From the IMG/VR virus record IMGVR_UViG_3300010334_000157, positions 1-33,792 of that record: DNA of 33,792 bases. The stretch is one strand, 5' to 3'. The notes below the pieces were generated by a model. That model ran no database searches, was not told the origin of the DNA, and saw only the letters and a list, made by a program, of their open reading frames with translations. The stretch's first letter is position 1; the number at the start of each line of letters is the position of its first letter. Position numbers and translations under genes: made by a program. Below are positions 16,217-23,247 of this stretch, one piece after another. This DNA is from a virus.

Positions 16217-17464
16217 ATGGGCTACCAATTTAACCCGCTAACAGGGAATTTAGATTTAGTTGGGGGAGGTGGAGGGAACCCGTTTAATCAAGACCTTAAC
16301 ACAACGGATGCCCCGACATTTACGGGCGAATACATTACGGGATCTGGAAAGTTTGCCATTACGTCTCCAAATGAAAGCTACGGGCAAATCCAAGTTATTA
16401 ACCCCAACGAGGGTGAGGCATCTGTCATTCTTGCCAATAACGCTTACGGTGCGGGTGGACCTATAACCTCTAACTCCGGCACGGATCACGTTTGGGCGTT
16501 TGGAGTCGGGACTTTCGGAGTTGATGCGTCTCATTTCACTATTGGAAATCTTACCAACTCGGCAGTTTTTGATTGCGACCCAAATGGAAACCTTGAAATT
16601 GCTGGGTCTTTTACTGCTGTTGATATTTCTGCAACTGGTAATGTTACAGCCCAAGGCACAGTCAACGGAACAAACATTGGAACTGCTGCGGCTAAATCAG
16701 TACCCACTTCGGGTAACGCTACCTCAACCCAAGTCGTTCTTGGATCGGATACTCGATTAACAGACAGCAGGACACCCACCGCGCATACCCACCCTTTATC
16801 TGCCCTTACCCAATCCTCTGCAACTACAGGGCAAGTCGCAACATGGAATGGAACAACTTGGGCCGCAGCCACTCCGGCAAGTTCAACCGATGCCTCGGCA
16901 CTGACTTCTGGAACGCTTGCCGATGCTAGGCTTTCCAGCAATGTAACATTGCTGACGAGCGCACAAACACTGACCAACAAAACACTAACGACACCAAATG
17001 TTGGCAATGGTAGCACCAATGCCATTCTAACCGCTTACACGGCAAATATACTTTCCGTTGCCAACTCAACAACCGCTTGCGGTTTTTCAATTTTCAATAC
17101 CCGCACCGATGCTTCCAATTATGAGGCTGGCATCTTTGATTTTACCACCAACGCCAATTCTTTGACGATTGGCACGACCAAGGCAGGAACCGGAACCGCA
17201 AGGCGAGTGCGTATCAATTCAGCAGAGCAGATTGACTTTTATTGCACGGACACGAGTCGGATGTTCCAAGTTTCAACGTCTGCCGTGACTGCTTTCAATG
17301 CTTTTGGCTTTCAATGGTTTTCTTCGGCATCAGACCCTACGACATCATCAACTCCATTTTCAAACGGGTCTTCCTATTGTGCAGTCTATAAGAACACGAC
17401 CTCTGGAATTGTCAGTCTATGGGTTCGTGACGGTTCAACTATGAAAAAAATAGCACTCGTATGA
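16217..17464 (+). CDS. Second tail fibre-like protein
   Basis: A 415-residue Thr/Ser/Asn-rich protein. The N-terminus MGYQFNPLTGNLDLVGGGGG is a known opening of phage tail fibre proteins. The shaft contains TRLTDSRTPTAHTHPLSALTQSS, a HTH-containing repeat known from fibre shafts, and DARLSSNVTLLTSAQTLTNKTL, also typical. The C-terminus GSSYCAVYKNTTSGIVSLWVRDGSTMKKIALV is a common end module. Together with the T7-type fibre it gives the virion at least two fibre proteins; how this one attaches is not visible since it lacks the T7 N-domain. Its stop overlaps the next start (ATGATGA). Confidence 0.7.
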   Translation: MGYQFNPLTGNLDLVGGGGGNPFNQDLNTTDAPTFTGEYITGSGKFAITSPNESYGQIQVINPNEGEASVILANNAYGAGGPITSNSGTDHVWAFGVGTFGVDASHFTIGNLTNSAVFDCDPNGNLEIAGSFTAVDISATGNVTAQGTVNGTNIGTAAAKSVPTSGNATSTQVVLGSDTRLTDSRTPTAHTHPLSALTQSSATTGQVATWNGTTWAAATPASSTDASALTSGTLADARLSSNVTLLTSAQTLTNKTLTTPNVGNGSTNAILTAYTANILSVANSTTACGFSIFNTRTDASNYEAGIFDFTTNANSLTIGTTKAGTGTARRVRINSAEQIDFYCTDTSRMFQVSTSAVTAFNAFGFQWFSSASDPTTSSTPFSNGSSYCAVYKNTTSGIVSLWVRDGSTMKKIALV

Positions 17465-17619
17465 TGACACCAGAACAAGCACTCCAGATTGTCTCCGATG
17501 CCCTTCAACCAGCAATGCAGGGACGCATTACCCGTGCTGGCTATGTTGCCATTGAGGATGCAATCCAAGTTCTTACCAAAGCACTCCAACCCACCACCGA
17601 CCATGATACTAAATCTTGA
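17461..17619 (+). CDS. Small hypothetical protein
   Basis: A 52-residue ORF starting at the first ATG of ATGATGA at the end of the fibre gene (17464 is an equally good start). It reads as one soluble helical protein: TPEQALQIVSDALQPAMQG, then YVAIEDAIQVLTKALQ. The last 17 bases overlap the next gene. No family recognised; small helical proteins between fibre and lysis genes are common. Confidence 0.5.
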   Translation: MMTPEQALQIVSDALQPAMQGRITRAGYVAIEDAIQVLTKALQPTTDHDTKS

Positions 17620-17779
17620 TTTTACCCCAGAACAACTTCGCGGGATTGCTGCTGCCCGTGCTACCTATAACTCCTCCCTGCCCGAAGACTCCGCCGACCA
17701 AAAAAATACCGATGAGGCGTATCTGACTTTTGTCATCCTCTCTGCCTGTGACTCCTACGCAAATCAATATCCTGCGTAA
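17603..17779 (+). CDS. Small hypothetical protein
   Basis: A 58-residue ORF from ATG 17603, chosen over the far upstream in-frame codon at 17489 because that would overlap the previous gene entirely. It contains LDFTPEQLRGIAAARATYNSSLP and a C-terminal helix AYLTFVILSACDSYANQY, a pattern seen in small phage tail-region proteins. Its stop TAA overlaps the next ATG (TAATG). Confidence 0.55.
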   Translation: MILNLDFTPEQLRGIAAARATYNSSLPEDSADQKNTDEAYLTFVILSACDSYANQYPA

Positions 17780-18120
17780 TGAGGGAGAAGATCGCCATAT
17801 GGAAAGCAAGGCTGAAGGAATTGGAGGTCCAGTATAATATCTGGAAGGCCCAGGCTGAAGCGCTATGGCGCGACCGAGAGGTGATTAAAACCGAGTTCCG
17901 CATATTGATGGCGGCATTTCCCATTGCTTGCAAGGTGGTGCATGAACTGGACTCAACGGAGTTTTTTGGCCCGACTCGTACCCAAATTGCCTTCCAACGG
18001 GTCAGGTACGAGTTGACCCTAAAAGGTTTTAAAGCCGATGACATTACCGGGGGATGTACCTTTATTGCCGTCAGTTTAGCCTATTTCTACGCCATTAAAG
18101 GAATAGGAAAAGTCGCCTAG
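17779..18120 (+). CDS. Small helical protein with hydrophobic C-terminus, start of lysis region
   Basis: A 113-residue protein. The first ~45 residues are a charged helix with coiled-coil look (KIAIWKARLKELEVQYNIWKAQAEALW). The C-terminal 25 residues (CTFIAVSLAYFYAIKGIGKVA) are hydrophobic and could insert in a membrane. It might be a tail-anchored lysis helper, but no family was recognised. It is coupled to the previous gene by TAATG and followed by a 50-base gap with a promoter-like site. Confidence 0.5.
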   Translation: MREKIAIWKARLKELEVQYNIWKAQAEALWRDREVIKTEFRILMAAFPIACKVVHELDSTEFFGPTRTQIAFQRVRYELTLKGFKADDITGGCTFIAVSLAYFYAIKGIGKVA

Positions 18121-18134
18121 AATAGTAGTTTATC

Positions 18135-18163
18135 TTGCCAACTTAACATCTGTCATGTAGACG
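18135..18163 (+). promoter_or_regulatory. Possible promoter of the lysis genes
   Basis: TTGCCA (18135-18140), 17 bases, TAGACG (18158-18163), with ATG at 18171 seven bases later. It is part of CTTGCCA, shared with the sites before 13869 and 32488. The stretch GATGTTAAATG covering the start codon recurs at 29389-29399, where no gene starts. Confidence 0.4.
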
Positions 18164-18170
18164 ATGTTAA

Positions 18171-18449
18171 ATGTCTGATTCCGCCGCCCTCCCCCACCCT
18201 GTTACATTGACCCTTTCGGGGGTCGGTGCTTGTGCCGGTGCGGTTGCTCTTCTTACCTATTTTACTGTGTATTCGGTCCTGCCAAAACGCATGGACATGG
18301 TAGAGGAAAACAACAAAGTTCAAGATGTTAAAATATCCGAAATTCAACAAGACGCAGCCCAGAGACGCGAGATGTTAGCCGCAGCGCTTGCCACCCTTCA
18401 GCAGATTGACCAGAGAACACAGAGGATAGAACAGCACATACTAAAATAA
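18171..18449 (+). CDS. Single-TM small membrane protein of the lysis cassette
   Basis: A 92-residue protein with a short N-terminal segment, one hydrophobic helix at about residues 11-37 (TLSGVGACAGAVALLTYFTV) and then a ~50-residue charged coiled coil (VQDVKISEIQQDAAQRREML, LATLQQIDQRTQRIEQHI). The layout, one TM followed by a coiled coil next to a holin and an endolysin, fits a holin-like or i-spanin-like lysis protein; a Rz1-type lipoprotein partner was not seen. Promoter-like DNA lies directly before its ATG. Confidence 0.6.
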   Translation: MSDSAALPHPVTLTLSGVGACAGAVALLTYFTVYSVLPKRMDMVEENNKVQDVKISEIQQDAAQRREMLAAALATLQQIDQRTQRIEQHILK

Positions 18450-18453
18450 CATT

Positions 18454-18867
18454 ATGCTTTGGGATATTCCCCAGATGGTCACGACGATAGGAGGCATCGT
18501 CAACAAGCTCGTTCCTGATCGTGATATTCAGATCAAGATTCAAGCCGAAATTGAAAAGCAACTCATTGCTGTTGAGGCCGATCAGTTATCCGGGCAACGA
18601 GAGATAAATAAGATTGAAGCCTCGTCCCCTTCTCTGTTTGTGGCAGGGTGGCGCCCTGCCTGCGGATGGGTGGGAGCATTCGGTCTGGCATGGCAGTTTG
18701 TCATCGCGCCAATGGCAACATGGATTGCAACTCTGGCAGGCAGTCACATTGCCCTGCCGGTCTTGCCGTCTAGCGACCTTCTGAACTTGGTTTTTGCCCT
18801 CCTTGGAATTGGAGGACTTCGATCTTTTGACAAGTGGAAGGGTACTGAAACTCGTTCAGTAAAATGA
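18454..18867 (+). CDS. Holin of the 3-TM (GTA-type) family
   Basis: A 137-residue protein. A charged N-terminal helix (RDIQIKIQAEIEKQLIAVEA) leads to the hallmark SLFVAGWRPACGWVGAFGLAW, then hydrophobic segments FVIAPMATWIATLAG and LLNLVFALLGIGGL ending in RSFDKWKGT. This matches the 3-TM holin family known from gene transfer agents and many phages: it opens the inner membrane for the endolysin. The endolysin gene overlaps its stop as ATGA, as expected for a holin/endolysin pair. Confidence 0.82.
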   Translation: MLWDIPQMVTTIGGIVNKLVPDRDIQIKIQAEIEKQLIAVEADQLSGQREINKIEASSPSLFVAGWRPACGWVGAFGLAWQFVIAPMATWIATLAGSHIALPVLPSSDLLNLVFALLGIGGLRSFDKWKGTETRSVK

Positions 18868-19433
18868 AAGTCCAAGACCTCCTCAACGCCGCAAGTGAGG
18901 AGTCTGCCGCTTTTAAGAAGTGGTTTGCTTTTTGCCTAGAGTGGGAGGTTGAGACTGACCATGCCGGCAATATCCGAGCCGAGGAACTAAACGATGGCGG
19001 GGGCGTAACCATAGCGGGCTTAACGACGGCCCACGACAAGATCCCTAGACAAGTGGAGGACATCACTCCTACCGAAATCGTGGACAAATACCACGACAAC
19101 TACTGGAGGCCAGCAGAGGGCTTGCCGTCCCTCTTAATCCCCATCATGGCAAACTACTTCCTCAATATGGGCAAGAAGGCCCCCACCCGCCTCCTGCAAC
19201 GATCCCTGCAAGACTACGGGGAGGGCGGAGAGGTAGTCATTGACGGCATTATGGGCGAAAAAACCCGCGCTGCTTGTTTCCGAGTCTACCCCATTGAAGA
19301 CCTTGCCCGGTCTGTAATTGCCAAAGCCGAGCGCCATTATGAAGCAATCGCCGTTGGCGGGGGCAAAGAACGATTCCTCCAAGGATGGATCAACCGCAAC
19401 AACGCCCTTGCCCAAACTTTCCTACCCGCATGA
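18864..19433 (+). CDS. Endolysin, GH108-type N-acetylmuramidase with peptidoglycan-binding C-terminus
   Basis: A 189-residue protein, the usual length of the family. The N-terminal catalytic part shows FCLEWEVETDHAGN then NDGGGVTIAGLT, the counterpart of the family's E-G-G...D-P-G-G-x-T-x-x-G-I/L-T; Glu26 or Glu28 is the likely catalytic acid, though the usual EGG is changed to EWE. The second half (ANYFLNMGKKAPTRLLQRSL, VVIDGIMGEKTRAAC) is the peptidoglycan-binding domain that goes with GH108 in phage lysozymes. It should cut the glycan strands of the cell wall at the end of infection. No signal peptide is seen, so export depends on the holin encoded just before it. Confidence 0.85.
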   Translation: MKVQDLLNAASEESAAFKKWFAFCLEWEVETDHAGNIRAEELNDGGGVTIAGLTTAHDKIPRQVEDITPTEIVDKYHDNYWRPAEGLPSLLIPIMANYFLNMGKKAPTRLLQRSLQDYGEGGEVVIDGIMGEKTRAACFRVYPIEDLARSVIAKAERHYEAIAVGGGKERFLQGWINRNNALAQTFLPA

Positions 19434-19747
19434 CCCCAGAACAAGATGCCAACGAGATATGGGAATCCGCCGCAGCCAAAGGCATTGCCAAGTATCTCAA
19501 AGGGCAGACCGAGCATAAAACCGCATTCTGGTCTGCTGGCGCCGGTTGGTATGCCGCCGAACTAGAAAACGAAACCCTAGACCTTGTGAGTTACTTCCAC
19601 CATCTCCGCAACCGAATCCAAGCTATCAGCGCCTTGGCTCAAATGATGGAGGCCGAAGAAATAAGCCTCCGAGACGCAGCTACCCTTCTCAAAGACCTTT
19701 CCAACTCTCACCCCCCCAGATCCCGTCACAAACACTCTGCCGATTAA
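19430..19747 (+). CDS. Small helical protein, possibly MazG/NTP-pyrophosphohydrolase-like
   Basis: A 105-residue protein from ATG 19430, which overlaps the endolysin stop as ATGA. The core GAGWYAAELENETLDLVSYFHHLRNRI has the E-x-x-D pattern on a helix that is reminiscent of small all-alpha NTP pyrophosphohydrolase-like phage proteins, but the full set of acidic motifs is not visible. Assignment is tentative; it could equally be an unrelated helical protein. The metallophosphoesterase gene starts directly after its stop. Confidence 0.5.
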   Translation: MTPEQDANEIWESAAAKGIAKYLKGQTEHKTAFWSAGAGWYAAELENETLDLVSYFHHLRNRIQAISALAQMMEAEEISLRDAATLLKDLSNSHPPRSRHKHSAD

Positions 19748-20500
19748 ATGGCAAATATCACCCACAAGTGGAAGCGACTGCTTGCCGTTTCGTGCAGTCA
19801 CGCCAAGTACGTTGACAAGGATGCCTGGAAGACGGTTCTAGCGTTCAAGGATCAGTTTGTACCCTCACTTTGCCTTCACTTGGGTGATTTTATTGACCTT
19901 ACCGGGATGCTTGGCAACGGAGCAGGGTCAGGAGCGCACGGGGAGGAAATCGCCCCAGACGTTGATACGGGCCTCACCCATCTCCGAGAACTACGACCCA
20001 ATATCGTCCTTGCCGGCAACCACGAGGATCGAGCCTACAAGCTCCGCGAAAGCAAACGAGCCGATACCGCCTATGCCGCCCACAAGATTTGTGAGGGTAT
20101 TGAGAAAGCCTGCCAGGGCATCAAAGCCCGATTCCTGCCCTACGATGGCATAGAACAACTCTACCGAGTTGCCGACATAGGGTTCACCCACGGCACTTGC
20201 TACGGGGAATCCGCAACCCGTGACATGGCAGAGGAATACTGCGATCACGAAATGCGAAAAATCGTATTTGGACATACCCACAAGGTTGCCATGCAGTCCG
20301 CCCGAACCAAGAACGGCGGCACAGGGTACAATATCGGCACCCTAACGGCCCGTAATGCCCTTGGATACGCAAAGACCCGCAGATCCACCTTTGCGTGGAC
20401 CCAAGCGTTTCTATGGGGCGAATACTGCGAAAGCCTCAATCAAAGCTCACTCCACATAACCCAACGCAACCACAACGACCAATGGCGACTGCCCATCTAA
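19748..20500 (+). CDS. Calcineurin-like metallophosphoesterase
   Basis: A 250-residue protein with the motifs of the metallophosphoesterase superfamily: CLHLGDFID (residues 42-50, GD motif), VLAGNHEDR (87-95, GNHE), GFTHG (145-149) and VFGHTHK (173-179, GHTH). These bind two metal ions and cleave phosphoesters. The first motif, normally D-x-H, reads SCSH (15-18), so the metal-bridging Asp is replaced by Cys. The protein may have reduced or changed activity. The substrate is unknown; phage members are thought to act on nucleotides or nucleic acids. It starts one base after the previous stop. Confidence 0.82.
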   Translation: MANITHKWKRLLAVSCSHAKYVDKDAWKTVLAFKDQFVPSLCLHLGDFIDLTGMLGNGAGSGAHGEEIAPDVDTGLTHLRELRPNIVLAGNHEDRAYKLRESKRADTAYAAHKICEGIEKACQGIKARFLPYDGIEQLYRVADIGFTHGTCYGESATRDMAEEYCDHEMRKIVFGHTHKVAMQSARTKNGGTGYNIGTLTARNALGYAKTRRSTFAWTQAFLWGEYCESLNQSSLHITQRNHNDQWRLPI

Positions 20501-20793
20501 CCAAACCCAAAGCGGAAATGACCCTCAACGATTGGGCGTCTGTCCTTTCCAAAGCAGGCAAGGGAATCCCCGACCAAGTACCACCCGGATTTAAATTGGC
20601 GGAAGACATAGCTAGGGAAACGGGTCGAGGGCTTTCCCAAACTGGCAAGTATTTGCGGGAAGCGAGGCGCCTGGGACTTGTTGAGGAACAAAAATTCAAA
20701 GTGGATACCGGCACAAAACTCTATCCCACCCCCCATTACCGAATCATTCCTCAAAATGAAAACGACCCTTGTAGAGCGAAAACTCAAAAGTAA
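20482..20793 (+). CDS. Winged-helix DNA-binding-like protein
   Basis: A 103-residue protein from ATG 20482, overlapping the metallophosphoesterase by 19 bases; an upstream in-frame codon at 20395 is unlikely. The region MTLNDWASVLSK, then FKLAEDIARETGRGLSQTGKYLREARRLGLVEEQ followed by a short beta hairpin (KLYPTPHYRII) has the helix-turn-helix plus wing layout of MarR/DeoR-like folds. It is likely a regulator or DNA-binding helper. The next gene overlaps it by 38 bases. Confidence 0.6.
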   Translation: MATAHLTKPKAEMTLNDWASVLSKAGKGIPDQVPPGFKLAEDIARETGRGLSQTGKYLREARRLGLVEEQKFKVDTGTKLYPTPHYRIIPQNENDPCRAKTQK

Positions 20794-21097
20794 CGCGGGA
20801 TTGGCGTTTGTTGGAGTGAAGGGCAAGCCCATTGCGATTGACCCTCGCTTGACGCCCAAGGCTCGACTCGTAACCTTGGTTCATGAGGTTTGCCACCATG
20901 TCAACTACGAGTGGCAGCTAGAAGAGGTTTACGGGTTTACCAGCGAAGAGGAGGAGGATTTCACTACAGACTTGGGCAAGGCCGTTGCCAAGGCGTTATG
21001 GCGCGACGGGTGGCGTCGGTGCCAGGGGGAAAGCATGGACGAAACACCCCCCAGAATTCAGTACCGAGCAGCAAGTTGGTACGACGAAAAAGCGTGA
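20756..21097 (+). CDS. Zinc metallopeptidase-like protein (HExxH), phage SprT/ImmA-like family
   Basis: A 113-residue protein from ATG 20756. It carries IAIDPRLTPKARLVTLVHEVCHH: HEVCH is an HExxH zinc-binding helix, followed by EEEDFTTDLGKAVAKALWRDGWRRC, the usual end of a short phage metallopeptidase-like family. A third ligand is probably the Glu in the second helix. Its overlap with a winged-helix gene recalls ImmA-type peptidases that cut phage repressors, but this link is inference. Activity and target are unknown. An AT-rich control region follows. Confidence 0.7.
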   Translation: MKTTLVERKLKSNAGLAFVGVKGKPIAIDPRLTPKARLVTLVHEVCHHVNYEWQLEEVYGFTSEEEEDFTTDLGKAVAKALWRDGWRRCQGESMDETPPRIQYRAASWYDEKA

Positions 21098-21107
21098 TTC
21101 ACATTAC

Positions 21108-21135
21108 TTCATAAGACATTCACAATAGTTATAAT
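21108..21135 (+). promoter_or_regulatory. Possible promoter with perfect -10 box
   Basis: TATAAT at 21130-21135 matches the -10 consensus exactly; TTCATA at 21108-21113 lies 16 bases upstream as a weak -35. If used, the transcript would have a leader of about 105 bases before the ATG at 21247. Confidence 0.4.
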
Positions 21136-21212
21136 AAGTAAAACATCTATTACATTAACATTAAATTAAGATGCCCAATATACTCTGTTGTTTGCATTTA
21201 TTGAAAAGGCTG

Positions 21213-21241
21213 TTGACAGGATTCAATATGGGGCGAGGGTT
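21213..21241 (+). promoter_or_regulatory. Possible promoter directly before the 21247 gene
   Basis: TTGACA at 21213-21218 is a perfect -35 consensus, 34 bases before the ATG at 21247. With a 17-base gap the -10 position reads AGGGTT (21236-21241), a poor match. The distance to the start codon is the same as at the other promoter-like sites here. Confidence 0.35.
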
Positions 21242-21246
21242 GTTGC

Positions 21247-21696
21247 ATGAACGTTAACGCTTTTGTGCGCGGAAATACTGTGGTTGCCAAAATCGGAACC
21301 GATACAAAATTGTGGAGCTACTTCCGCATAACCAGCAGGCAAGGATGGTGGATCACCCTAAAACCCCTCACTTCCGTAGAGGTAGATGGAAAGTGGGTTC
21401 CAGGTGAACCAGACCCTGCAAAGAAAACCATTCGCCGGCTTGTTTCCAACGCTTATGGAGGCGAGCAAGTTGGTGGGCTTGTGGTCAACGGAATGGCCCT
21501 GGGATTGCACCTTTACCGAAAAGCAAAAGGCGGCAAAAGAACCGGCGCTGGAAGAAAGCCTGGAGTTGCCAAAGGCCGCACAATGATCACCCGTTCTATT
21601 GCCATGAACAAAGCAAGTTGGGAAAAGCTCGATGTCCTCCGAGGCGACCAAGCGCGAGGTGCTTTTATCGCTAAAGCCTTGCAACTATCAGAGTAA
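21247..21696 (+). CDS. Putative small DNA-binding protein with ribbon-helix-helix-like C-terminus
   Basis: A 149-residue basic protein. The first half is strand-rich with several Trp (KLWSYFRITSRQGWWITLKPL). A basic linker GGKRTGAGRKPGVAKGR leads into MITRSIAMNKASWEKLDVLRGDQARGAFIAKALQL, with the strand-helix-helix layout of ribbon-helix-helix proteins. First gene after the AT-rich control region, so an early regulator is plausible. It has no Shine-Dalgarno sequence. The DNA after it (21697-21842) is AT-rich and holds another promoter-like site. Confidence 0.6.
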   Translation: MNVNAFVRGNTVVAKIGTDTKLWSYFRITSRQGWWITLKPLTSVEVDGKWVPGEPDPAKKTIRRLVSNAYGGEQVGGLVVNGMALGLHLYRKAKGGKRTGAGRKPGVAKGRTMITRSIAMNKASWEKLDVLRGDQARGAFIAKALQLSE

Positions 21697-21726
21697 AAGT
21701 TTTTTTATAAAAGTTTTAAAAAAATG

Positions 21727-21754
21727 TTGACCCTCTAATTGAAAGTTGTAGTCT
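21727..21754 (+). promoter_or_regulatory. Possible promoter in the AT-rich gap before the RHH gene
   Basis: TTGACC (21727-21732), 16 bases, TAGTCT (21749-21754), about 90 bases before the ATG at 21843. AAAAGTTTT occurs twice just upstream (around 21695-21717) in a T/A-rich tract that could ease DNA opening or end transcription of the previous gene. The rest of the 146-base gap shows no gene. Confidence 0.35.
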
Positions 21755-21842
21755 GCCGTAAGCAATCCGCTTATTTGAGGCATATGTGCGTTGGCAATAT
21801 ATGTCATGAATAGTGGGAGCTACAAACCTAACCCACAACAAC

Positions 21843-22007
21843 ATGACGAAAACAAAAAAGGTTACAATCGCGGTCTCCGTTGACCCGGCTCTGTTTGAAG
21901 CAATTAAAACGCAGGCTTCGGTCCATGACCGACCCGTCTCCAACTATGTGCGGAGCATATTGAAAATGATTCATGGGGAGAAAGTTGAAGAGGAAACGGA
22001 GTCATAA
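21843..22007 (+). CDS. Small ribbon-helix-helix (Arc/MetJ-type) protein
   Basis: A 54-residue protein from ATG 21843; an in-frame GTG at 21813 would add ten residues. KKVTIAVSVDPALFEAIKTQA then VSNYVRSILKMI is the classical strand, helix, turn, helix pattern of RHH repressors, with a basic start and an acidic tail EKVEEETES. Such proteins bind DNA as dimers through the strand. It probably regulates phage transcription or copy control, consistent with the AT-rich DNA just upstream. Confidence 0.7.
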   Translation: MTKTKKVTIAVSVDPALFEAIKTQASVHDRPVSNYVRSILKMIHGEKVEEETES

Positions 22008-22041
22008 ATAAACCCGTAATCATACGCAACATTTTAAACCC

Positions 22042-22122
22042 ATGACCTCCATAGATTTCATCTGCGCCTCTGGCCTTTTCGGAATGCTGGTGATGGCAGT
22101 TGTCGCAACTCGCTTCAAATGA
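22042..22122 (+). CDS. Tiny 26-residue membrane protein
   Basis: A 26-codon ORF from ATG 22042 to TGA 22120-22122. The product is essentially one hydrophobic helix, FICASGLFGMLVMAVVAT, ending in RFK, a topology expected of a small membrane peptide. Its stop overlaps the next tiny ORF's ATG (ATGA). The overlap and composition favour a real gene, but such short ORFs are uncertain. Confidence 0.45.
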   Translation: MTSIDFICASGLFGMLVMAVVATRFK

Positions 22123-22220
22123 TCCGCGCATTCCTATCCCACATTCGCTCGTACTTGGCAGCGCATAACCCCGAACGGCGCCCCTCGTACATGACCTACA
22201 ACACGTTTTTAAGCCGTTAG
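22119..22220 (+). CDS. Tiny 33-residue basic protein
   Basis: A 33-codon ORF coupled by ATGA to the tiny membrane protein. It reads MIRAFLSHIRSYLAAHNPE then RRPSYMTYNTFLSR, basic with an amphipathic first half. No family recognised. Support rests only on the overlap and lack of other genes here. Confidence 0.35.
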   Translation: MIRAFLSHIRSYLAAHNPERRPSYMTYNTFLSR

Positions 22221-22229
22221 TCGTTAGTC
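22216..22229 (+). repeat. Tandem repeat of GTTAGTC
   Basis: GTTAGTC occurs twice in direct tandem, starting in the last codons of the tiny ORF and running into the gap before 22264. GTTAGT also occurs twice before the tail fibre gene and once each before 7453 and 32488. Confidence 0.6.
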
Positions 22230-22263
22230 CAACCCAAACAAAACAACAGAAAACATACCGAAC

Positions 22264-22395
22264 ATGAACTACACCACCCTGCTCCTCTCGCTAGGAGTCG
22301 TTATATCCGCATTCTTTCTGGGTCGCGTCAGCGCCCGTCTGGATGACAACAACAACATGAAGGCCACCTCCTTGCAGGGAGATGACCTTCGGTAG
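22264..22395 (+). CDS. Small 43-residue membrane protein
   Basis: A 43-codon ORF from ATG 22264 to TAG 22393-22395. Residues 4-20 (TTLLLSLGVVISAFFLG) form one TM helix, followed by a short hydrophilic tail. The leader is A/C-rich with no Shine-Dalgarno. It may be a small membrane protein acting early in infection; no family is recognised. Confidence 0.45.
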   Translation: MNYTTLLLSLGVVISAFFLGRVSARLDDNNNMKATSLQGDDLR

Positions 22396-22428
22396 CCCGG
22401 GAGTGAACCGTCAAGAACACCCAAAGCA

Positions 22429-23247
22429 ATGAATAACCAGACCGCACTTGTGGTCAAGCAAGAGGTTCCCTTCAGCGATATGGAACGCATGGCCCAGGCC
22501 ATTTCAAAAAGTGGTCTCTTCGGCATCAAGTCACCTGATCAGGCAGTTGCCCTGATGCTTGTGGCGCAGTCCGAGGGACGGCACCCCGCATCCGTTGCAA
22601 GCGAGTTTGACATCATCCAGGGGCGCCCTGCTCTCAAGAGTCAGGCGGCACTTGCGAGGTTCCAGCAGGCCGGCGGCAAGATCCAATGGCTAGTTAGAAA
22701 CGACAACGAGTGCGCGGCAGAGTTTCAACACCCTGCTGGAGGCACCCTCCAAGTCTCATGGACTATGGAAAGGGCCAATGCCGCTGGTCTCACCGGCAAG
22801 CAGACTTGGAAGCAGTACCCAACTGCCATGCTGTCGGCCAGGACGGTTGCCGAGGGCGTCAGGGCGGTCTTTCCTGCTTGTCTAAACGGAGTGTACCTAG
22901 CCGAGGAGGTGCAGGACTTTGATACCCGCCCCGCTACTGGCAAGTTTCAAGCGGTCAAGGCGTCTCTTCCCCCGATTAAGGAAGAGGTGATTGAGCAGGA
23001 GGTGGTTCAACTCATTGAGACGCCAAAGCCAGAAAAAGAAGACCCGCTTGAGGCTATCTACGAGCTTGCCGAGAACGACAAGGTTTCCGAGGAGCAGATC
23101 GTCGGCTTCCTTCGATCCAAGGACGCAATCAACTCCGAGGTTGAGTACCTAGCCGACATCAAGCCGGCAATCCTACGCCGCCTCAAGAAGTCATGGCCTC
23201 AAGTCATTGCCTTCGCAGTCGGCGCCAGCATGGAGGAGGCAGCATGA
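22429..23247 (+). CDS. recT: RecT-family single-strand annealing protein
   Basis: A 272-residue protein. The N-terminal two thirds contain the RecT-type core: MAQAISKSGLFGIKSPDQAV, LMLVAQSEGRHPAS, FDIIQGRPALKSQAALARFQ, WKQYPTAMLSARTVAEGVR and the closing GVYLAEEVQDF. These are conserved in phage annealases that coat and pair single strands at recombination or replication ends. The C-terminal ~90 residues are acidic and helical, as in relatives. The partner nuclease is encoded two genes on. The following gene starts in the ATGA overlap with a strong Shine-Dalgarno (GGAGGAGG). Confidence 0.85.
   Translation: MNNQTALVVKQEVPFSDMERMAQAISKSGLFGIKSPDQAVALMLVAQSEGRHPASVASEFDIIQGRPALKSQAALARFQQAGGKIQWLVRNDNECAAEFQHPAGGTLQVSWTMERANAAGLTGKQTWKQYPTAMLSARTVAEGVRAVFPACLNGVYLAEEVQDFDTRPATGKFQAVKASLPPIKEEVIEQEVVQLIETPKPEKEDPLEAIYELAENDKVSEEQIVGFLRSKDAINSEVEYLADIKPAILRRLKKSWPQVIAFAVGASMEEAA

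Larger units (their letters stand above)
21098..21246 (+). other. AT-rich intergenic control region
   Basis: 149 bases without a convincing gene, the longest such gap in the window. It is much more AT-rich than its flanks, has ATTCACA twice (near 21096 and 21118) and two promoter-like sites (21108-21135 and 21213-21241). It separates the lysis and metallopeptidase genes from the recombination and replication genes, so it probably starts the early-type operon. A 28-codon ORF at 21171-21257 is not convincing. Confidence 0.6.

Noticed and set aside
16256-17025. Two minus-strand ORFs of 132 and 164 codons opposite the second fibre gene
   Set aside because: Fibre genes with many Thr/Ser/Asn codons often leave reverse frames open; no protein-like motif seen.
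21171-21257. 28-codon ORF in the AT-rich control region
   Set aside because: It overlaps the next gene's start and both promoter-like sequence and start; no Shine-Dalgarno and an odd composition.
21697-21726. AAAAGTTTT direct repeats as a terminator
   Set aside because: AT-only arms give no stable stem; more likely an AT-rich promoter-upstream or opening region.
22393-22428. CCCGGG-containing leader before recT as a riboswitch or attenuator
   Set aside because: Too short (33 bases) for a riboswitch, and no convincing alternative hairpins.
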